The notes under the pieces: generated by a model
Databases searched by the model: none
Seen by the model: only the letters and a program-made list of their open reading frames with translations
What the model was told of the DNA's origin: nothing
Translations under genes and position numbers: made by a program
In this document: one piece after another, positions 31,788-40,283 of the stretch
Numbering within the stretch: position 1 is the stretch's first letter
Layout of the letters: each line of letters begins with the position of its first letter
Source of the DNA: Pseudomonas haemolytica
GTDB taxonomy: Bacteria; Pseudomonadota; Gammaproteobacteria; Pseudomonadales; Pseudomonadaceae
NCBI RefSeq assembly: GCF_009659625.1
Contig: NZ_VOIW01000005.1
Span: 1 to 64,000 of the forward strand
Direction: 5' to 3'
DNA: 64,000 bases

Positions 31788-32792
31788 ATGAGCTTGAAAG
31801 ACAAACTGCCCGGCGTACTGGGCTTTGGCACCGCCCCCCTGGGCAATATGTTCCGCGCCATTCCTGAAGATGAAGCCCAGGCCACCGTCGAGGCCGCCTG
31901 GAACCACGGCGTGCGTTACTTCGACACTGCACCCTTCTACGGCTCGGGCCTGTCGGAAATCCGCCTGGGCCAGGCCCTGTCCAACTACAAACGCGATGAC
32001 TACGTGCTCAGCACCAAGGTTGGCCGGGTGATTCTGGATGAAGTCGAAGCCGGCTCCCGCGACCTCGGCGAAAAAAGCGGTGTGTTCGAACACGGCCGCC
32101 CGAACAAAATGCGCAATGACTACAGCGCCGATGCCACGCTGCGCTCGATTGAAGACAGCCTCGAGCGCCTGCAAACCGACCGCCTGGACATCGTGTGGGT
32201 TCACGACATCGCCCAGGACTTCTACGGCGACCAATGGCTGGAGTACTTCAACCAGGCCCGCACCGGCGCCTTCAAAGTGTTGACCCGCTTGCGTGAAGAG
32301 GGCGTGATCAAGGCCTGGGGCCTGGGCGTCAATCGCGTCGAGCCTTGCGAACTGACCCTGGACCTGACTGAGGCCCAGCCCGACGGGTTTCTTCTGGCCG
32401 GCCGCTATACGCTGCTGGACCACGAACGCGCGCTGCAACGCTTGATGGATGCGGCGTTGGCTCAGCACGTCGAGATTGTCGTGGGTGGCCCATACAGCTC
32501 CGGGATCCTTGCCGGCGGCGCACACTTTGAATATCAGCCAGCCAGCCCGGCGATCATCAGCAAGGTCGAACAGATCAAGGCAATTGCGCAGGCGTTTGGC
32601 GTCAGCGTAAAAGCCGCAGCGCTGCAGTTTTCCCTGGCGCATCCGGCGGTGGCGGCGGTGATTCCGGGTGCCAGTCGTCCGGGGCGGATTGCCGAAGACG
32701 TTGCGGCGTTGTCAGAGAAGATTCCAGCAGCCTTCTGGCAAGCGTTGCGCGAGGCCCGACTGATTTCGGACCGTGCGCCTTTGCCCGTCTAA
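31788..32792 (+). CDS. Aldo/keto reductase (D-threo-aldose/L-fucose dehydrogenase type)
   Basis: 334-residue TIM-barrel oxidoreductase with the AKR tetrad visible: Asp/Tyr in YFDTAPFYGSG, Lys in VLSTKVGR, His in DIVWVHD. C-terminal cofactor-binding sequence is VAAVIPGASRPGRIAED. The closest functional group appears to be the aldose/pyridoxal dehydrogenase branch. GAGGA precedes the start. It is the first of three collinear genes with an SDR and an SRPBCC protein and is divergent from a LysR regulator, suggesting an inducible redox pathway for a sugar-like or carbonyl compound. Confidence 0.9.
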   Translation: MSLKDKLPGVLGFGTAPLGNMFRAIPEDEAQATVEAAWNHGVRYFDTAPFYGSGLSEIRLGQALSNYKRDDYVLSTKVGRVILDEVEAGSRDLGEKSGVFEHGRPNKMRNDYSADATLRSIEDSLERLQTDRLDIVWVHDIAQDFYGDQWLEYFNQARTGAFKVLTRLREEGVIKAWGLGVNRVEPCELTLDLTEAQPDGFLLAGRYTLLDHERALQRLMDAALAQHVEIVVGGPYSSGILAGGAHFEYQPASPAIISKVEQIKAIAQAFGVSVKAAALQFSLAHPAVAAVIPGASRPGRIAEDVAALSEKIPAAFWQALREARLISDRAPLPV

Positions 32793-32810
32793 TTACTAAG
32801 GAGTTCAAGC

Positions 32811-33608
32811 ATGAACATTGATGTGAGCGGCAAAGTAGCCATCGTCAGCGGCAGCACCGCCGGTATCGGCCTGGGCATCAGCCAGGCCCTGGCGCAATCC
32901 GGCGCCACGGTGGTGGTGATCGGGCGGGACGCGAGCAAGGTCGACGACGCCTTGGCCAGCATTCGCCAAGCGGTGCCCGCCGCCGAGTTGCGTGGGCTGG
33001 TGGCGGACCTTGGCACCCTCGAGGGTGCCGAGAAACTGTTTGCCGCCGAACCACGTGCGGACATTCTGGTCAACAACCTGGGCATCTTCAACGATGTGGA
33101 TTTCTTCGAGGCGCCAGACAGTGAGTGGACGCGCTTCTACGAGGTCAATGTGATCTCCGGCGTGCGCCTGGCTCGGCATTATGCGCCGGGCATGGTCGAG
33201 CAGGGCTGGGGCCGGGTGATCTTTGTGTCGTCGGAATCCGGTGTGGCGACGCCGGCCGACATGATCAACTACGGCGTCACCAAAAGTGCCAACCTGGCGG
33301 TCTCCCATGGCCTGGCCAAGCGCCTGGCGGGCACCGGGGTGACGGTGAATGCGATCCTGCCGGGGCCGACCTTTACCGATGGCCTGGAACAGATGCTCAA
33401 GGCGGCCACCGCCGAATCCGGCCGCAGTGCCCGGGACGAAGCGGATGTGTTTGTGCGCCAGGCGCGGCCTACCTCGATCATCCAGCGCGCGGCAAATGTG
33501 GATGAAGTGGCGAACCTGGTGGCGTACATTGCTTCACCGCTGTCCTCTGCTACGACCGGTGCCGCGTTGCGGGTCGACGGCGGCGTCGTGGATAGCATGG
33601 CGATCTGA
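32811..33608 (+). CDS. Short-chain dehydrogenase/reductase
   Basis: 265-residue classical SDR. The cofactor loop is SGSTAGIGLG near residue 15, NNLGIF is the structural motif, the catalytic Ser is in VSSESG and the active-site Tyr-x3-Lys is YGVTK. It ends with SATTGAALRVDGGVVDS. A strong AAGGAG precedes the ATG. It is the second gene of the aldo-keto reductase operon; substrate unknown. Confidence 0.92.
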   Translation: MNIDVSGKVAIVSGSTAGIGLGISQALAQSGATVVVIGRDASKVDDALASIRQAVPAAELRGLVADLGTLEGAEKLFAAEPRADILVNNLGIFNDVDFFEAPDSEWTRFYEVNVISGVRLARHYAPGMVEQGWGRVIFVSSESGVATPADMINYGVTKSANLAVSHGLAKRLAGTGVTVNAILPGPTFTDGLEQMLKAATAESGRSARDEADVFVRQARPTSIIQRAANVDEVANLVAYIASPLSSATTGAALRVDGGVVDSMAI

Positions 33609-33633
33609 TTTTTTCCTGTTTGGAGTATTTATC

Positions 33634-34050
33634 GTGGCAACAGCTTCTTCTGTGATTGAAATTCCGGTATCGGCCGACCAGGTCTGGCAACTGATCGGCG
33701 GCTTCAACAGCCTGCCCGACTGGCTGCCCTTCATCGCCAAGAGCGAGCCCGGCGATGGCGGCCGCGTGCGCCACCTGCACACCGCCGACGGCGGCCAGAT
33801 AGTCGAGCGTTTGCAGACCTTCGACAACGTGGCGCGCACCTACAGCTACACCATTGAAGTGTCGCCGTTTCCGGTGAGTGCCTATCTTGCGACCGTGCTG
33901 GTTGAAGCGCTGACTGAGACGTCGGCGAAAGTGACCTGGTCCGGCGTGTTCACACCTGGCGCGGGCACCACGGATGCGGCGGTGGAAGAATTGTTTGCCG
34001 GCGTCTACAACGATGGCCTCAAGGCGCTGCGCGGCAATTTCCCCGGCTGA
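33634..34050 (+). CDS. SRPBCC (START-like) family protein
   Basis: 138 residues from a GTG behind TGGAG, 25 bp after the SDR. The helix-grip fold is evident: SSVIEIPVSADQVWQLIGGF at the N-terminus, DWLPFIAKSEPGDGG, and SAKVTWSGVFTPG before the long C-terminal helix. Such proteins bind hydrophobic ligands or act as cyclases or dehydratases. It is probably an accessory to the preceding two oxidoreductases. The longer frame from 33349 overlaps the SDR and is not used. Confidence 0.88.
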   Translation: MATASSVIEIPVSADQVWQLIGGFNSLPDWLPFIAKSEPGDGGRVRHLHTADGGQIVERLQTFDNVARTYSYTIEVSPFPVSAYLATVLVEALTETSAKVTWSGVFTPGAGTTDAAVEELFAGVYNDGLKALRGNFPG

Positions 34051-34056
34051 ATCCGG

Positions 34057-34575
34057 CTAAAGCTCGACAGCTCCCACATTGAACAGATATGTGTGGGCTG
34101 TCGCAACTGCCTGTGCCGGCGTCATCCGCGCGGTGTCCAGCCGTAGCAACGGTTCGTCCCAGCTTTCATACTCATGCACCAGCACCGACTGCCACGTCGG
34201 CGGCACCAGCCCGGGAATATCGCCCACGCGGCTTTCCACACGGCGCCGGTGCTCCTGCTGATCAGAACACACCACCTGGATATTGATCAGCTCTACGCCA
34301 GCGGCCGTCGCCACTGCCTGCCACGCGTGGCGGCTCTCCCTGACCGGGTTCACGCAATCAGCGATAACCCGTTGGCCCACGTGCAAATTACTCAGCGCCA
34401 GTGCATTGGCCACGCTGTAGCCGCTGGCCCCCACATCGCCCGCCAGTACTGCTGCGTTACGCAGTGCCTGTTCGATCACATCCACGCGCAGATAAACCGC
34501 GCCGGTCTGTCGCGCCAGTTCCCTGGCAATCGTGGTCTTGCCGCTGCCTGGCAGGCCGCTGAATACAATAAGCAT
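34057..34575 (-). CDS. P-loop kinase-like ATPase
   Basis: 172 residues with Walker A GLPGSGKTTIA at the very N-terminus, a Walker-B/lid arrangement (VIADCVNPV) and the ICVC-like VQVVCSDQQEHRRRVESR, typical of the AAA_33/zeta-kinase group of small-molecule kinases. It probably phosphorylates a small metabolite. The ATG at 34575 has GGAGG eight bases upstream. It is the last gene of a three-gene minus-strand unit with the PAS kinase and the RsbQ-like hydrolase. Confidence 0.88.
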   Translation of the reverse strand: MLIVFSGLPGSGKTTIARELARQTGAVYLRVDVIEQALRNAAVLAGDVGASGYSVANALALSNLHVGQRVIADCVNPVRESRHAWQAVATAAGVELINIQVVCSDQQEHRRRVESRVGDIPGLVPPTWQSVLVHEYESWDEPLLRLDTARMTPAQAVATAHTYLFNVGAVEL

Positions 34576-34605
34576 GGTCAAACCTCCGTTAGTGCAAGGC
34601 AGGTG

Positions 34606-35742
34606 CTAGAACATCACGGTAAACGTGGTGCCGGCCGTTGCACAGGAACTCACCGCCACATCGCCGCCATGCACCTTGGCCAACTCGCGCACGATATACA
34701 GGCCCAGGCCCACGCTACGCACCTCGCTGCCCTGGTCGGTGCCACGGGTCATGGGTTCGAACAGCCCGGGCAGCAGCGCTTCGGGAATCGCCGGGCCATG
34801 GTTGTGGACCGAGATGGCACAGGCGTTGTCGCCCAGGCGCGAGGTGATGGTGATCGGTTGCAGCAGGTCGCCATAGGCCACGCTGTTGGCGACGAGATTA
34901 CCGATGATTTGTTGCACACGGTCAGCGTCCAGGCACGCCTGGCCGTGCCCCTCGGCCTGATGTACCAAGGTGGCGGTGGGGAAAGCCACCCGCAGTTCGT
35001 CCACTGCATGCTCAATCACGCCGTGCAAATCCAGTGGCACCGCCTTGATGGTGATGCCCTGGCCTACGCGGGCCTGGGTGAAGTCCAGCAGGTCGGCGAT
35101 CATGCGATGGGCGCGTTCGGACGACTGGCCGATATGTCTCAGCAACTGGCGCTCCTTGGCCGTGCGCTCGCCGCGCTGGAGAAAGTCCGAGGCCATACGG
35201 ATGGCGGTGAGGGGGTTTTTCAAGTCATGGCTGACAATCGCCACCATCTGTTCGGCAAACAACGCCCGGCGCTGGGCAATGGCATACGCCGCGCTCAGTT
35301 CGGCCTGGGCCTGTTTCAGGGCCAGTTCGGTGGCGGTTTTTTCCTGGAGCAGGGCTTCGGCCAACTTGCGCGCATTCAGCAGTTCGCGCTCGTACTTGTC
35401 GCGGTCGGTAGTACCAAACAGCGCCAGGTCATACACCACGCCGTCGGGCTCTTGGCGTTGGTTGGCATTGAGCAAGACGGTGACCTTGTGCCCGGCGCAA
35501 TGGCGGATGTCGAGTTTCACCTCGGTGACACTGCCGTGCATGCGCAGCATCGGTGCCAGGTGGGTCTGGTAGAAAATCCGCCCGCCCATGGTCAGCAGGT
35601 CCTGGAAACGCCGCCCGTGCAACTCCGCTGCGCTGAAGCCAAGCCAATCGCACAAGCGCAGGTTGACGCGCAGGATCGTGCCGTCCTCTTGGGTGACGGC
35701 CAGGGCGCAGGCGGCGCTGTCGAACAGCGACTCAGTCGGCAT
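34606..35742 (-). CDS. PAS-domain sensor histidine kinase
   Basis: 378 residues. A PAS domain (residues ~5-115, ALAVTQEDGTILRVNLRLCD) with no membrane segment is followed by a coiled coil and HisKA (phospho-accepting His in IVSHDLKNPLTAIRMA). The HATPase_c domain has LVANSVAYG (N box), GPAIPEALLPGLFEP (G1) and VGLGLYIVRELAKVHGG (G2). It is soluble, so it senses a cytoplasmic signal. The gene begins 11 bp inside the end of the RsbQ-like hydrolase gene, implying the hydrolase may generate or bind its signal. No response regulator is adjacent. Confidence 0.92.
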   Translation of the reverse strand: MPTESLFDSAACALAVTQEDGTILRVNLRLCDWLGFSAAELHGRRFQDLLTMGGRIFYQTHLAPMLRMHGSVTEVKLDIRHCAGHKVTVLLNANQRQEPDGVVYDLALFGTTDRDKYERELLNARKLAEALLQEKTATELALKQAQAELSAAYAIAQRRALFAEQMVAIVSHDLKNPLTAIRMASDFLQRGERTAKERQLLRHIGQSSERAHRMIADLLDFTQARVGQGITIKAVPLDLHGVIEHAVDELRVAFPTATLVHQAEGHGQACLDADRVQQIIGNLVANSVAYGDLLQPITITSRLGDNACAISVHNHGPAIPEALLPGLFEPMTRGTDQGSEVRSVGLGLYIVRELAKVHGGDVAVSSCATAGTTFTVMF

Positions 35743-36547
35743 CAATTGTGGCCCACGGCGCCAGGAACCGGTCCATCGCCACTGCGCACGCCTGGGGTGC
35801 GCTCATGTGTGGGCAATGGCCGACGTTGTCCACCAGGCAATAAGTGCTGTTGGGCAGCACGGCGTGCAGGTATTCACCCACGGCAACGGGCGCGATCAGG
35901 TCGTCGGTCGATTGCAGGATCAACACCGGGGTGGCCAGGCCAAGCAGATCCTGGCGGTTATCCGACAGGAAGGTGACGCGGGCGAACTGCTTGGCGATGT
36001 CTGGCTCGGTACGGCAGAAACTCTCGGTGAGTTCGGTGCTTAGCGCCGGTTGTGCCGGGGCGCCCATGATCACTGGGGCCATGGCGCTGGACCAGCCCAG
36101 GTAGTTGCTGTCGAGGGTGTCGAGCAGGTCTTCGATATCGTCGCGCTTGAAACCGCCGACATAATCTTCGGTGTCGATATAGCATGGCGATGGGCCGATC
36201 ATCACGTGTGCGGCAATGCGCCCGGGGACAAAGCGGTCGGCCAGGGTACCGATCATCGCGCTGACCGAGTGGCCTACCAGGATCACCGGGCCTTGGGCGT
36301 AGGCGTCGATAATCTCGTTGAGGTCGTGGGCATAGCCGCCCAGGCTGCTGTATTTGGCCTTGTCGAAGGCACTCAGGTCCGACAGGCCGGCGCCGACCAA
36401 GTCATACAGCACCACGCGAAAGCGCTCGAGAAAGTGCGGCGCCAGGTAGTTCCACATCGCCTGGTTACAACCAAAGCCGTGAGAAAACACCAGGGTCGAA
36501 GGCCCGTGGCCCATCACACTGACATTGTTGCGGTGGCGTAGGTCCAT
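35732..36547 (-). CDS. RsbQ-like alpha/beta hydrolase
   Basis: 271 residues resembling RsbQ/KAI2/D14: NNVSVMGHGPSTLVFSHGFG at the start, nucleophile Ser in VGHSVSAMIG, acid in QSTDDLIAP and His in VGHCPHMSAP. In Bacillus RsbQ pairs with the PAS phosphatase RsbP to sense energy stress; in plants KAI2/D14 hydrolyse butenolide hormones. Here the partner gene is a PAS histidine kinase overlapping by 11 bp, which argues for an analogous sensing pair. Ligand unknown. Confidence 0.9.
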   Translation of the reverse strand: MDLRHRNNVSVMGHGPSTLVFSHGFGCNQAMWNYLAPHFLERFRVVLYDLVGAGLSDLSAFDKAKYSSLGGYAHDLNEIIDAYAQGPVILVGHSVSAMIGTLADRFVPGRIAAHVMIGPSPCYIDTEDYVGGFKRDDIEDLLDTLDSNYLGWSSAMAPVIMGAPAQPALSTELTESFCRTEPDIAKQFARVTFLSDNRQDLLGLATPVLILQSTDDLIAPVAVGEYLHAVLPNSTYCLVDNVGHCPHMSAPQACAVAMDRFLAPWATIDAD

Positions 36548-36678
36548 GGCGTTCTCGTAGATGGCAAATAGCTATGCTGGCGTGGCAGCAGTTTAGATAG
36601 TCGCAGGCCTGGGGTCACGCGTTATACGTCGATAAGGTAGAGTCGGAGCCTTCAGGAAGAAACTTCAGGTAACAACGC

Positions 36679-37080
36679 ATGTGGCGGGTATTGCGGCAAT
36701 CCATCTTGAGTCTACTGGCCCTGTTGCTTGTCGGCGGGCTGAGCATAGCCCAGGCCGACACGTCGCCTATCGGGGTGGCTCTCGACCAACGGGTGATCGA
36801 CCTCACCAACACCCTCGACGCTGCCACCACTTTGCGCCTCAAGAACCCGATCGCCGACCTCGAACAGCGCACAGGCACGCAAGTCGCGGTATTGATCGCC
36901 GCGGTCACGCTGCTGTTGGCGATGTATGGCGGTGGCCGTGATTGGCCGGTGTACCTGATGGCGTTTCCGATTGCGTCGTTTGCAGCGCCGTTTATCTTTG
37001 GCAAGACCTGCGAGCGGGCCGGGTCGAGCTCAAGCGCAGGGTCCGGTTCGAGCTCCAGCGGCAGGGGGGCGGTGGCTTAA
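36679..37080 (+). CDS. Short TPM/YgcG-like protein with an internal deletion
   Basis: 133 residues. A signal peptide (cleavage near AQA) leads to the start of a TPM domain (VALDQRVIDLTNTLDAATT, then DLEQRTGTQVAVL). The sequence then jumps straight into a transmembrane segment and a Ser/Gly-rich tail (GSSSSAGSGSSSSGRG), the normal C-terminal end of YgcG-type proteins. About 100 residues of the TPM domain are missing, so it looks like an in-frame deletion derivative. It may be non-functional. No partner LemA-like gene is adjacent. Confidence 0.65.
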   Translation: MWRVLRQSILSLLALLLVGGLSIAQADTSPIGVALDQRVIDLTNTLDAATTLRLKNPIADLEQRTGTQVAVLIAAVTLLLAMYGGGRDWPVYLMAFPIASFAAPFIFGKTCERAGSSSSAGSGSSSSGRGAVA

Positions 37081-37134
37081 GTGGCGATGGTGGTGCATCG
37101 GGCAGTGGGTAAGGATTTGGCTGATGTCCCCCAT

Positions 37135-37170
37135 CCAACTGTAGGAGCGAGCAAGCCCGCCTACAGTTGG
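37135..37170. repeat. Short inverted repeat (REP-like hairpin)
   Basis: CCAACTGTAGG and CCTACAGTTGG flank a GAGCAAGCCCG core. It lies between the short TPM-like gene and the convergent repeat-protein gene and may act as a bidirectional terminator. Confidence 0.6.
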
Positions 37171-37224
37171 ACCGAGTGCGGCCTGTAGCGTACCCAGCCT
37201 TTCGGAAAACAGTGGGGCGCAGTT

Positions 37225-37671
37225 TTACGCCTTGACCCAGCCGCCATTACCGTCGGATTTGATTTCGAAGTCGATGGCGTCACGCTTGGCGGAGACTAGC
37301 GAGTTGTCGATGGGCTTTTTGTCCGAGGGCAAGAGATCAGCGGCCGGCGGGCGTTCGGGGATTAGCGAGTTGTCGATGTTTTTTTTGTCGGTGGGCAAGA
37401 GATCGGCGGCCGACTGGCGTTCGGGGACTAGCGAGTTGTCGATGAACTTTTTGTCCGTGGCTGGGAAGTCGCGCTCTAACCGATTGCGGTTGGCGTGGGC
37501 CCGGGACTCGTCGCCGGCGCTTATCCGACCGTCCTTGACAGTGAACACTTCTGCATCTTCCCCAGCTGTTTTATCCAGGGCATTTTGCTTCGGTTTGTCG
37601 TTATCGATATGGCCTTTTTTTACGGGCTGGTACGCAGGTATGAACGGAACGGAATCATTGATTGAAGACAT
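37225..37671 (-). CDS. Small hydrophilic protein with three 22-residue repeats
   Basis: 148 residues, no signal peptide or membrane segment, very polar. From about residue 73 three consecutive 22-residue units begin DKKxIDNSL (DKKFIDNSLVPERQSAADLL, DKKNIDNSLIPERPPAADLL, then the decayed DKKPIDNSLVSAKRDAIDFE). AGAGGTG precedes the ATG. I do not recognise the family. The pattern suggests an intrinsically disordered protein. Its neighbours give no functional clue. Confidence 0.7.
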   Translation of the reverse strand: MSSINDSVPFIPAYQPVKKGHIDNDKPKQNALDKTAGEDAEVFTVKDGRISAGDESRAHANRNRLERDFPATDKKFIDNSLVPERQSAADLLPTDKKNIDNSLIPERPPAADLLPSDKKPIDNSLVSAKRDAIDFEIKSDGNGGWVKA

Positions 37672-37978
37672 GATTGCACCTCTCTGATAGCTAGCAAATT
37701 GACCCGCCAGGACGTGGTCCCGGCCAGGCGTTTCGCAAGCTACAGCGCCATGAACGGTCGCTCAATGCGGCACATTTTGGGTGAATGTAACGGAGTGAAA
37801 CCGCTGCGTGTACAGGTCACTGAATGTCAGGAGCGGCTGTAGGCACAGTCTGCGAGATCGTTTGCAACGCCAGGCTTGACGTCAGATAGCGCAGATGAAT
37901 TCACGATTTTTACCCGTTGAAATGCATTTGTTCGCTGCGCGGTTTTTGGCGGTTTCACGCTTTGCAACATAAATACGA
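37672..37978. other. Intergenic region, nothing recognised
   Basis: About 300 bases between two minus-strand genes. It must carry the promoter of the repeat protein. I see no repeat, RNA gene or conserved hairpin. Confidence 0.5.
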
Positions 37979-38491
37979 TCACTGTCGTGGGGGGCGTCCT
38001 TCAAACACCATCACCATCTCATGCCACGCCATTCCACCGTGATCCGATGGCGATGGGCGCACATAGGTGTAGCCCATGCGCGTGTACAACGGCACATGCT
38101 GTTCCTTGCACATCAAGTGAATCGTCTGCTTGCCCAACGCGCGCATACGCTGCACGAACTCGGTCATCAGCACCTTGGCATAACCCTGGCCTTGATGCGC
38201 CGGGTCGACCACCACCGACATGATCACCACATTCGGTGCTTCGGGCGCATGGCCCACCAACTCCTTGAAGGCCTCGTCCGACATCACCACCTCATGGGCA
38301 CAGCCCGAGTTGATAAAACCGACCACTTCGCCGTCCGCTTCCAGGATCAAAAAGCCCTGGGGATACTGCGCGATGCGCGTGGCGATCTTTTCCAGGGTCG
38401 CGGCTTCGTCGCCTTCGTAGGCGGTGGTTTCGATTTCAAAGCAGCGCGCGGCGTCGGCGGGCAAAGCGTTGCGCAAGGTGGGGGCGGGCAT
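37979..38491 (-). CDS. GNAT family N-acetyltransferase (AANAT-like)
   Basis: 170 residues of the GNAT fold. The acetyl-CoA loop VDPAHQGQGYAKVLM follows the beta4 strand VVIMSVV; LYTRMGYTYV marks the C-terminal end. The resemblance is to the arylalkylamine acetyltransferase group (RNALPADAARCFEIETTAYE). I chose the ATG at 38491 because AGGA lies eight bases upstream. An ATG at 38509 is possible. The frame continues upstream to 38605 across REP DNA, which is not credible coding sequence. Confidence 0.85.
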   Translation of the reverse strand: MPAPTLRNALPADAARCFEIETTAYEGDEAATLEKIATRIAQYPQGFLILEADGEVVGFINSGCAHEVVMSDEAFKELVGHAPEAPNVVIMSVVVDPAHQGQGYAKVLMTEFVQRMRALGKQTIHLMCKEQHVPLYTRMGYTYVRPSPSDHGGMAWHEMVMVFEGRPPRQ

Positions 38492-38561
38492 GGGCGTTTC
38501 CTGGGACATTGAGCGAAGGGCCACATCATAGAGAAACAATGGTGATTCATGAACATTCAAA

Positions 38562-38606
38562 TGTGGGAGGGGCCTGCTCCCGATGACGTAGCAAGCCCCT
38601 CCCATA
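38562..38606. repeat. Single short REP hairpin
   Basis: Arms TGTGGGAGGGGCCTGCT and AGCAAGCCCCTCCCATA with a 10-base centre. It lies between the GNAT gene and the convergently trailing permease end. Confidence 0.8.
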
Positions 38607-38617
38607 CTCCTGACAGA

Positions 38618-40033
38618 CTAAGCCCCGGTCATCAACTTGCCCCCATCCATCCGGCGCTTATACGCACTGTCCCGACTCGCCAGCCAGAAGTACAGCGGCG
38701 ACGTCACCACCAACCCCACCACCCAGGACAAATCCGCACCGTTGATGTGCTCGGAAATCGGCCCCACGTACAGCGGCGTGTTCATGAACGGAATCTGCAC
38801 CGCAATCCCCACCGCGTAGGCCAGCAGCGCCTGTGGGTTGTACTTGCCGTAGATCCCGCCATCAACACGAAAGATCGAAGCAATGTCGTACTTGCCTTTG
38901 TGGATGGCATAGAAGTCGATCAGGTTGATCGCCGTCCACGGCACCAGCACCACCAGCAACACCAGCACCATGTCGACGAAGTGGCCGATGAAGTCTTTGG
39001 AGGCGAATACGGCTGCAATCGCACAGGCAGCCAACACTAGAATCGAGATCACTGCGCGGCTTTTGGCGGTTGGAATCCAGCGGTAGGCGAAGGTCTGTAC
39101 CAGGGTGATGATCGACAGCACGGCGCCGTACAAGTTGAGGGCGTTATGGCTGATCACGCTGAGCAGGAACAGTACCAGCATCAACGGGCCGATGGCGCCG
39201 GTGGCGAGTTTGACCGCGTCCATGGTGTCCATGCCCACCGGCGTGGCGAGCACGGCGACGGCGCCGAAGATGAAGGCCAGGCTCGAACCCAGGGCCGAGC
39301 CCAGGTAGGTGGTCCAGAAGGTTGAGGCAACGGGCACGTCGGCCGGCAGGTAGCGGGAGTAGTCCGAGACGTACGGCGCAAAGGCGATCTGCCACAGCGC
39401 GGCCAGGGAAACCGTCGCCAGCCAGCCGGAGATATTGAAGCTGCCGCGCGTCAGGAAGTCCGTTGTTTGCACGTGGGTGAAGATGTAGCCAAAGCCCAGC
39501 ACGATACCGGCGCCCAACACCCAGGTGCCGATGCGGTTGAGCACATGGATAAAGCGGTAGCCGATGATGCCGATGATCCCGGAGCCGATGGCGCCGATGA
39601 CGATGCCCACCGGCACGGGCACCGCGTCGACCACGCCGTGCAGGGATTTACCCGCCAGCACGATGTTGGAGGCGAAGAAACCGATGTACATCACCCCGGC
39701 AATCACCACCACCAGCAACGCACCGAGGGAGCCGAACTGGGCGCGGCTCTGGATCATCTGCGGGATGCCCATCTGCGGGCCTTGGGCCGAGTGCAACGCC
39801 ATCAACACACCGCCGACCAGGTGGCCGACGAGGATGGCGACAATGCCCCACACCAGGTTGAGGTGGAACAGTTGCACACCCAGTGCGCCGGTGACGATCG
39901 GCAACGGCGCAATGTTGCCGCCGAACCACAGGGTGAACAGGTCTCTTACCTTTCCATGGCGATCTTCCGGGGGCACGTATCCAATCGTGTGTTTTTCGAT
40001 AAGCGGGGCGGAGGATGTTGCAGTGGTAACCAT
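38618..40033 (-). CDS. NCS1 nucleobase:cation symporter (CodB-like permease)
   Basis: 471 residues with about 12 transmembrane helices. It is a purine/cytosine permease: HTIGYVPPEDRHGKVRDLFT at the N-terminus, LFTLWFGGNIAPLPIVTGAL in the first helix pair, the family motif APYVSDYSRYLPAD in the middle, and VPWTAINLIDFYAIHKG late. The family imports cytosine, hydantoins, purines or related ring compounds by cation symport. The ATG at 40033 follows GGAG. It is divergent from a LysR regulator and close to hydrolase genes that could process an imported N-containing compound. Confidence 0.92.
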   Translation of the reverse strand: MVTTATSSAPLIEKHTIGYVPPEDRHGKVRDLFTLWFGGNIAPLPIVTGALGVQLFHLNLVWGIVAILVGHLVGGVLMALHSAQGPQMGIPQMIQSRAQFGSLGALLVVVIAGVMYIGFFASNIVLAGKSLHGVVDAVPVPVGIVIGAIGSGIIGIIGYRFIHVLNRIGTWVLGAGIVLGFGYIFTHVQTTDFLTRGSFNISGWLATVSLAALWQIAFAPYVSDYSRYLPADVPVASTFWTTYLGSALGSSLAFIFGAVAVLATPVGMDTMDAVKLATGAIGPLMLVLFLLSVISHNALNLYGAVLSIITLVQTFAYRWIPTAKSRAVISILVLAACAIAAVFASKDFIGHFVDMVLVLLVVLVPWTAINLIDFYAIHKGKYDIASIFRVDGGIYGKYNPQALLAYAVGIAVQIPFMNTPLYVGPISEHINGADLSWVVGLVVTSPLYFWLASRDSAYKRRMDGGKLMTGA

Positions 40034-40283
40034 GACGAGCTCCAAGGCAAGGTGAGTACGTTGACGTACTTCGCTGTGCGGCGCGTGGGTGCCGCTTTGT
40101 TGTTGGAGTGATCATCTGCAATGGGCGCAGGCAGGTAAATTAGTAAGTTTGTTGCTATAGACCTTAAAAAAAGTATCTCGTGTGGATTTTTGCTCCGGTA
40201 TGTTGCATGGACTTCAATTGCTTGAAAAACCGGTGTTTGTGCGCACCTGTTTGGGGCGAAATCCCACGTTTATGGAGGTGCCG

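Noticed and set aside
34174..35976. 600-codon plus-strand open frame opposite the PAS kinase region
   Set aside because: Antisense to three well-supported genes; no protein-like features.
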